A stretch of DNA of 47,508 nt from Candidatus Schekmanbacteria bacterium RIFCSPLOWO2_02_FULL_38_14 (GTDB lineage Bacteria; Schekmanbacteria; GWA2-38-11): positions 46,916 through 94,423 of the forward strand of contig MGDH01000029.1 of assembly GCA_001790855.1 (NCBI GenBank), in the 5' to 3' direction. A program made the translations under genes and the position numbers. The stretch's first letter is position 1. Each line of letters starts with the position of its first letter. Under the pieces are notes generated by a model. That model saw only the letters and a program-made list of their open reading frames with translations, was not told the origin of the DNA and ran no database searches. Below, piece after piece: positions 42,961 through 47,508 of this stretch.

Positions 42961-43887
42961 TTACCAAATGTCTCTGAGCCCGGGAGTGGTGCTCCGTTCT
43001 ACCATTTCAATGGCCTCATGACGGCAGTGGTTTGCGCATTGTGAACATCCATAGCATTTGTTCATGTCAATATTTAACTTGTTGCGGCTTACCTGTAAAG
43101 ACATAGCACCAAACTGACAAAAAGTAATACATTCCCCGCATCCAATGCATCTGTCATAAATTGGCCTTGCGCAATATTCCCCTTTAAGAAGAACTTCATC
43201 AACACCATAATCAGTACGACCCCTTATCCCAAGGCAGGTAGGATACTCACAATTGCAGATTCCTCCTATGTAAGGAGTATAAAAAGTCCAGAGCGTGTGA
43301 ACATTGCCCCTCCTGTCAAAGTGGCGAAGCCTCTGCTTTGCTTCTTTTACTGAAAGAAATGTCATGTTTCTGAAGGTTTCAGGCCATCTTTCCCACTTGT
43401 AAATACCTACACCTAAGGATAGACAGGTCATTGCATCATCGTTATTATACATGCCCCGGGATTCCCTTTTGCAGATACATTCCATTATTCCTATCGGATA
43501 GGTAAGCTCAAGCATCTGTTCTGCCTCTTCAAGAGTTACTACCTGTCCAAAGTGGTAATTAGCCATAAAGCTCCCGACTTTTTTCTTCAATATTGGGAGT
43601 TTCTTTACATCTTTCCCTGTAGCCTCAAGAACCTCTTTCATTAAATCAGAGAAGAGAATATCTAAATCTACCTGAGCCCCTGGCGCTATAACAAACTCTC
43701 CGTCTTCATTCATATAATATTCCGGTGGCTTCTGGTGAGGACTAATTATTTCCCCTACTTTTCTTTCTGCTTTTTCTGCTTTTTTCTGCGCATCCTTTTT
43801 CTTCCTGCGGTACATATTTGCAGAAAAATTCTGGGCAGCTAAAAACCATTTCCCTCCATCTCCATGTTCAATACAATGATGACACAT
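42961..43887 (-). CDS. 4Fe-4S polyferredoxin-type protein
   Basis: 308 residues. The C-terminal part has a classical 2x[4Fe-4S] ferredoxin: CIGCGECITFCQFGAM and CYGCSQCANHCRHEAI. Further cysteines occur in ECICKRE, GICNCEYPTC and the N-terminal MCHHCIEH. A basic coiled segment (YRRKKKDAQKKAEKAERK) follows residue 27. First gene of the redox group, with SD AAAGGAG and a near-consensus promoter with a palindrome at 43945-43989. Likely partner of the GltD-like protein encoded next. Confidence 0.82.
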   Translation of the reverse strand: MCHHCIEHGDGGKWFLAAQNFSANMYRRKKKDAQKKAEKAERKVGEIISPHQKPPEYYMNEDGEFVIAPGAQVDLDILFSDLMKEVLEATGKDVKKLPILKKKVGSFMANYHFGQVVTLEEAEQMLELTYPIGIMECICKRESRGMYNNDDAMTCLSLGVGIYKWERWPETFRNMTFLSVKEAKQRLRHFDRRGNVHTLWTFYTPYIGGICNCEYPTCLGIRGRTDYGVDEVLLKGEYCARPIYDRCIGCGECITFCQFGAMSLQVSRNKLNIDMNKCYGCSQCANHCRHEAIEMVERSTTPGLRDIW

Positions 43888-43944
43888 TTTAACTACTCCT
43901 TTCTTTCATTCAGAAATGGAATTATTCCAAAAGATTATTTTTAA

Positions 43945-43989
43945 TCAAACAACTGTTTGAAAATTATGTTTTCTGCTATATTTTGTCAA
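43945..43989 (-). promoter_or_regulatory. Promoter with perfect operator-like palindrome for the redox operon
   Basis: Minus strand: TTGACA (43989-43984), a 17-bp spacer, then TAATTT (43966-43961). Directly downstream, overlapping the expected transcription start, is the perfect 16-bp palindrome TCAAACA-AC-TGTTTGA (43945-43960). The placement and length fit a TetR- or GntR-type repressor site. No regulator gene is adjacent. Start codon at 43887. Confidence 0.7.
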
Positions 43990-44098
43990 GTGGAAATTAA
44001 GTTCCTAATGTCAATAATTTCTGCCATGAAAAAAATTGACTATACACCTTTCAAAATATATACTGAGAGCAATTGGGGAATGAAGGTATATAGGGTTG

Positions 44099-44236
44099 GG
44101 AGTCAGGACAAATATTTCGTATCATTTAAGCTGTGAATTAGAAATTCCTATGGCGGAAACAGCCAGGCACTTGGGAGTCTGTACTTCTGCTATTGCAAAG
44201 GCTATTCAAAACATAGATATTAATGAAAATAAGTGA
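44099..44236 (+). pseudogene. C-terminal remnant of an IS200/RAYT-like transposase
   Basis: Forty-five codons ending in TGA at 44234. The translation NISYHLSCELEIPMAETARH, then LGVCTSAIAKAIQN, matches the C-terminal helix-turn-helix tail of Y1 (REP-associated tyrosine) transposases. The catalytic HUH and tyrosine parts are gone. Window repeats of the GTCATTGCGAG kind are the sort of palindrome such enzymes mobilise. Confidence 0.6.
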
Positions 44237-44286
44237 TAATATTCAACACCGTCCCCTATCTTATATGAGGTTGGATGACCTTATCG

Positions 44287-44508
44287 CTACTTTATCGCTA
44301 CTTTAAAAAGAACAAACTTACCTTTTATAAAACCAGCTATAAAAGCAAATGGAGTCAAAATAAGGACAAGCGCATGGGTTTGTTTCACAGTAAATATCCA
44401 GAAGAGACCTACTGTTGCTAAAATTAATCCAACAAGGGACCACATCATGCCGGCAAGAAGAAAAAGATAGCGCTTGGGTATTGCAGGATTAAATTTTTCT
44501 TTGAACAT
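44287..44508 (-). pseudogene. Membrane protein fragment, C-terminally truncated
   Basis: 73 residues with two hydrophobic helices (YLFLLAGMMWSLVGLILATV and LVLILTPFAFIAGFI) and ending GKFVLFKVAIK. The pattern KRYLFLLAGMMWS...GFIKGKFVLFKVA matches a longer family of about 130 or more residues. The frame stops inside an 11-bp tandem duplication (TTATCGCTACT twice, 44281-44302), and no continuation is found. Family function is unknown to me. Confidence 0.55.
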
Positions 44509-44918
44509 AAGTTATCTTTTAAAATTAAAACATACTTGCTTTTAACAGTTATATCTTTGTAAAAATATTTTATTTTACTTAGTCTGTCAAGGTCAATATA
44601 TAACATGTGATATATACTGGAGACTCATTAAAAATTTAGCAAACTAATTTTTGATACAGTGCAGTGGCGGTAAGATATAGAATGATAATAAAATCTAGGA
44701 CTGAGTATTAAACAAATTATTAATACCAACACTTTTGACCGCTAACAATTGTTTCGTAAAATAGTATGAACGGTATTTTGTGACTGCCCTTTTAAAGATG
44801 TCTAACTTTTACCCATATTTTTTGATTAAGAATTAAAAATCTTTTTGGGAGGTGGAGCTTGTTTTATAAGCCTTTTCAGACTTGTTGGTAAAAGTCAGTT
44901 AAGATGTTGGAGTAAAAG
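44509..44918. other. Gene-free spacer with inverted TAACTTTTACCC repeats
   Basis: No plausible gene on either strand. TAACTTTTACCC (44806-44817) is the inverse of GGTAAAAGTCAGTTA (about 44887) and AGTAAAAGTTAG (about 44911); the same unit occurs at about 30414. These ends may bound a small non-autonomous element of about 120 bp. The rest is AT-rich without further structure that I can see. Confidence 0.4.
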
Positions 44919-45335
44919 TTAGTTTTTTTGAAAAGGTTTTTCTGGAAACTTAACTACTGTTCCGCTACCATGAGCTTCTGTCCAACCTAAGAAAAATGGA
45001 ACAAAGAAAATAATCAGTAAAAAAAAATCATGAATTTCCGTCCGGTAAGAAACATCCACTACTGCATTTCCACCCCTCTTTCTGGCTTCCTTTTCCAATT
45101 TACGAAATACCTCTTGGCTTGAATTAAAGTCATCACCATACCACATATTCCATCTCCATACTTCCGCATGCACTAACCCTATCGACTGTGAGCCTTCTGG
45201 GATGTTATCTTTGCTTTTTAATACACCAAAAGTAGGAACTCTGTGTTGAAAACTGCATGCAAAAAGAAACATTGCCATCGACATTACCATGCAACCTACT
45301 CTCAGATATTTCCGATTTTGCTGTATATTTTTCAT
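44919..45335 (-). CDS. Lipoprotein, YbjQ/RcsF-like paralogue 1
   Basis: 138 residues. Signal peptide with lipobox LFAC at about residues 24-27, then CSFQHRVP. Body: GLVHAEVWRWNMWYGDD and a C-terminal ARKRGGNAVVDVSYRTE strand, the motif (x-GA-AVV-V) found in YbjQ and RcsF-like domains. One extra hydrophobic stretch (FFLLIIFFVPFFLGW) lies near the C-terminus. It is the third of three tandem paralogues (45338, 45727) separated by 2-14 bp, clearly one operon. Confidence 0.75.
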   Translation of the reverse strand: MKNIQQNRKYLRVGCMVMSMAMFLFACSFQHRVPTFGVLKSKDNIPEGSQSIGLVHAEVWRWNMWYGDDFNSSQEVFRKLEKEARKRGGNAVVDVSYRTEIHDFFLLIIFFVPFFLGWTEAHGSGTVVKFPEKPFQKN

Positions 45336-45337
45336 AT

Positions 45338-45712
45338 TTATTTCTCGTATTTTATAGCCATACCACTAATATGGTATTCGATATATCCAAAAATAAAAGG
45401 TATAATAGGCATACGGGTAACTACATAGGACTTGACATTAACTATCGCATCTGCCCCAACAGTTCTAGCTTTTTCTGCCAAGTTGTTTTTGGCTTTTCCC
45501 AGATCAGCCATAGGAGAACCGTAGTAGAAAAACCCCCATGTCCATGCTTCCGTATGAATCAGTCCCAATGCTTTGTATGGTTTCTTCATATCACAAGTAA
45601 ACATTTGTGCATCCCCTCCTTCAAAAGGAGCATAATGTACAAACGAACAGCTCGCAACCATTATTAATAGTAAGGCTAAGACTCCACCAATAATACACTT
45701 ATTTTTTCTCAT
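45338..45712 (-). CDS. Lipoprotein, YbjQ/RcsF-like paralogue 2
   Basis: 124 residues. Lipobox VASC at about residues 19-22, then CSFVHYAPFEGG. GLIHTEAWTWGFFYYGSP and AEKARTVGADAIVNVKSYV follow the shared pattern; it ends with YHISGMAIKYEK. Middle gene of the tandem triplet. Predicted to be a periplasm-facing membrane-anchored lipoprotein. Partner or ligand unknown. Confidence 0.78.
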   Translation of the reverse strand: MRKNKCIIGGVLALLLIMVASCSFVHYAPFEGGDAQMFTCDMKKPYKALGLIHTEAWTWGFFYYGSPMADLGKAKNNLAEKARTVGADAIVNVKSYVVTRMPIIPFIFGYIEYHISGMAIKYEK

Positions 45713-45726
45713 GATTTGTTTCCCTC

Positions 45727-46140
45727 CTACTTAAACTTTATTGCCATACCACTCACATGGTAATCGGTACTCCCTAGTATAAATGGTATTCCCGGTCCAC
45801 GCCCAGATATAAACCCCATATACCCACCTAAAGTTCTATTATCTACATGTGCTTCCACGTTAATTATTGCATCAGCTCCCATATTACCAGCATCATCGTG
45901 TAATTTAGTATAAGCCTTATCCAATGAGGAAATAAATGGAATTAACCAGAACAAGGTAGTTGTCCACGTTTCAACATGTACCACCCCTATTTCTTCATAA
46001 GGGCGCTCTACCCTATCTAGAATAACAGGCTTATACCCTTCCCCTATATTGGCATAATGAGTAAAGGAACACCCGTACATCAAAATGAAAGATAATAACA
46101 TCACCGATATCTTAAATAAATTCTTTCCCCTATTTTTCAT
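45727..46140 (-). CDS. Lipoprotein, YbjQ/RcsF-like paralogue 3
   Basis: About 137 residues from the ATG at 46140, which has GAGGTGG upstream; a GTG at 46149 in frame is less likely. Signal segment then MYGC-SFTHYAN, a weaker lipobox. GVVHVETWTTTLFWLIP, then DAGNMGADAIINVEAHVDNR and DYHVSGMAIKFK, align with the two neighbours. First gene of the triplet. Confidence 0.75.
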   Translation of the reverse strand: MKNRGKNLFKISVMLLSFILMYGCSFTHYANIGEGYKPVILDRVERPYEEIGVVHVETWTTTLFWLIPFISSLDKAYTKLHDDAGNMGADAIINVEAHVDNRTLGGYMGFISGRGPGIPFILGSTDYHVSGMAIKFK

Positions 46141-46483
46141 CAAGACCACCTCGTTTAATTTGAGAATGCCAAAACCTAAACAGAGTTACATGTTTGAAAA
46201 AAGCAAACCACACTCGCATAATTAATGTCAAGTTATTTTTATGCATTTTTTAGTGTTGTGATTTAAAAGTTAGGTCTAGACCCTAAAAGTTATATATTTT
46301 AATATAGATAAATACTTAATTTGTTTTTACTACTATAAGGCTTTATATTATTTTTCCTTCTTTCCTGTTGACTAATTCATGGAGAAGTTTTACCTACTGA
46401 AAAGCTGGCTGGCAAAAAAACAGCCATTAATAGTTTTTATAAAATATCTGAATTATGCTTCAAAACGTTCCTTGGAGGAAAAA

Positions 46484-47041
46484 ATGGAGAGATTGGATGA
46501 TTTGTTTAAGCTGGCTTACGGATTTGCTGTATCAAAGATAATTTTTACCTCTGTTAAGTTTGGAATCTATAGCAAACTCTCAAAATGCGAGAAGACCGCT
46601 TCGGAGCTTGCAAAAGAGCTTTCACTTCCCGAGAGGTCTTTTTCAAGGCTTTTAAATTCCTGCACTGCTTTGGGGATTCTTAAAAAGAGGAGTGGCAGAT
46701 ATTCAAATTCTCCTGTGGCAGAGGAGTTTCTTGTAGAGGGGAAGCCTGAATATTTTGGATTTCATTTAATTGCCCTCAATGAGAGGCTTTATGGTCCATG
46801 GGGAAACCTTGAGGAGATTATCAGAAAAGATGAGTATCACCCCTCTGTTGACGGAAAATCAGATGATATAATCAAGGCAGTTGCAAGCACAAAGGAATTT
46901 GCGCGCAAGGCAATGATGTCCCAGCACAACTACAGCCAGCAACTGGCAAAGGATTTTGCAAATGAGGCTGACCTTTCAAAATGCAAGAGGATGCTGGATG
47001 TAGGAGGAGGAACAGGAATACAGGGCTGCTTACAGCAGTGA
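46484..47041 (+). pseudogene. O-methyltransferase-like gene, truncated in the SAM motif
   Basis: Start taken at the ATG 46484, which has GGAGG upstream. Residues (from there) give the dimerisation/winged-helix domain of small-molecule O-methyltransferases: LFKLAYGFAVSKIIFTSVKF, TASELAKELSLPERSF, LLNSCTALGIL. The frame then reaches the SAM-binding motif RMLDVGGGTGI and ends seven residues later with unrelated sequence. The rest of the catalytic domain is missing, so this is a 3'-truncated gene. It stops about 90 bp before tRNA-Arg. Confidence 0.75.
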
Positions 47042-47130
47042 AAAAATAGGATTTCATTGTTGATTTGATTTAAAGCGCATCACCTTTATTGACAAATGCA
47101 TTAAATCAGTTAGAAAGAAAAAAAATTTCT

Positions 47131-47204
47131 GCGCCCATAGCTCAAATGGATAGAGCGACAGACTACGGATCTGTAGGTTGAGGGTTCGATTCCTCCTGGG
47201 CGCG
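47131..47204 (+). tRNA. tRNA-Arg (anticodon ACG)
   Basis: Acceptor GCGCCCA/TGGGCGC with discriminator G; anticodon stem ACAGA/TCTGT enclosing loop CTACGGA, giving anticodon ACG. T-arm AGGGTTCGATTCCT. A34 is expected to become inosine by TadA (encoded at 517), allowing decoding of CGU, CGC and CGA. CCA is not encoded. Confidence 0.97.
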
Positions 47205-47230
47205 TTTAAAATTTTCAGATAGAATAAGAA

Positions 47231-47350
47231 AAGACAACGTCAGACTATGTAAAAAGTCGATTTTTCAAAAATGCGAGCCAATAAAATCAATAGGTTGTAA
47301 ATAGTAAAAGTTCAAAAACCTGGGTTTTCACACAGTCTGACGTTCTCTTT
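47231..47350. mobile_element. MITE-like element beside tRNA-Arg
   Basis: Imperfect terminal inverted repeats: AAGACAACGTCAGACTATGT (47231-47250) against the reverse complement of ACAGTCTGACGTTCTCTT at the right end (about 47332-47349). About 120 bp, no coding content. It begins 27 bp after the tRNA-Arg gene. Related autonomous element not seen in this window. Confidence 0.55.
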
Positions 47351-47453
47351 TGCTTCTATAAATAAGAATAATATGTCAATTAGATTTTATGATGAGAAAA
47401 TTTGTGTAATCTTTTTTAAACCTGAGTAATCACTTTATTATGTAACGCCAAAA

Positions 47454-47508
47454 TGATAATGTCCTAATTCACCAAAGTAGAAATGTCCTAATTTACGGAT
47501 GCTATAGT
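47454..47508. mobile_element. Probable terminal repeats of an IS element, cut by the window edge
   Basis: Two direct units, TGATAATGTCCTAATT and AGTAGAAATGTCCTAATT, sit side by side at the right edge. Repeated AATGTCC units of this kind mark the ends of some integrase-type insertion sequences. No transposase is within the window, so the element, if real, continues beyond it. Confidence 0.45.

Noticed and set aside
44806..44925. TAACTTTTACCC inverted repeats as a defined insertion sequence
   Set aside because: Ends are short and imperfect and there is no coding content or clear target duplication; kept only as a note on the spacer.

Overview
The window looks like chromosome of an uncultivated, AT-rich, Gram-negative and probably anaerobic bacterium. 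Signs of this are an E. coli-type GyrB with the long insert, lipoboxes and Sec signal peptides, a Moco riboswitch, flavin-dependent thymidylate synthase ThyX, 4Fe-4S and CCG-domain redox proteins, and many dispersed palindromic repeats of the kind common in deltaproteobacteria and candidate phyla. I cannot place it to phylum from sequence alone; Schekmanbacteria or another delta-like lineage is a guess.

Layout. 1-4600 (minus): tRNA-Ser(CGA), tadA, gyrB and dnaN, with no recF between gyrB and dnaN. 4589-4992 is an AT-rich gap with two inverted perfect DnaA boxes and is a candidate oriC; murJ follows. 6650-10017 (plus): one operon of a winged-helix protein, glycogen synthase GlgA and a UbiD-type decarboxylase with an unexpected signal peptide. 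10075-12987 (minus): PqqD, radical SAM/SPASM, HprK-like kinase and S26-like peptidase, a RiPP-style maturation cassette with no visible precursor. 13342-13885 is gene debris. 13886-16461 (plus): acyl-CoA thioesterase, a TMTC-like membrane/TPR protein and a 99-residue chimera of xanthine-dehydrogenase-family subunits. 16473-19101: an acquired TdeIII-type restriction-modification unit. 19380-26173: MocA-like and XdhC molybdo-enzyme accessory genes, an M20 amidohydrolase (minus), a flavin reductase fused to a GNAT, LpdD and UbiX (prenyl-FMN supply for UbiD enzymes) and ThyX. 26248-30322 (minus): Moco riboswitch with terminator, modABC and a cysteine desulfurase. 30643-34080 (plus): flavin-binding protein, arsR-arsC-acr3, and a periplasmic OB-fold protein. 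34091-43887 (minus): a redox block of two FAD oxidases, a CCG iron-sulfur protein, nitronate-monooxygenase-like enzyme, two tandem paralogues of unknown function, a ferredoxin/GltD-like oxidoreductase and a polyferredoxin, headed by a promoter carrying a perfect operator-like palindrome. 44090-47508: transposase and membrane-protein remnants, three paralogous lipoproteins, a truncated methyltransferase, tRNA-Arg(ACG), a MITE-like element and what looks like the end of an IS.

How it fits together. There is a coherent molybdenum theme (Moco riboswitch, ModABC, cysteine desulfurase, MocA, XdhC), but the molybdo-enzyme these genes would serve has been reduced here to a fused stub. There is also a prenyl-FMN theme (UbiX, LpdD, UbiD). 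Repeats of at least six families fill intergenic spaces, and one family sits directly in front of three start codons that lack Shine-Dalgarno sequences. The most unusual items are the signal-peptide UbiD coupled to glgA, the precursor-less PqqD/rSAM/HprK/S26 cassette, the collapsed molybdo-enzyme operon and the palindrome-controlled redox operon.
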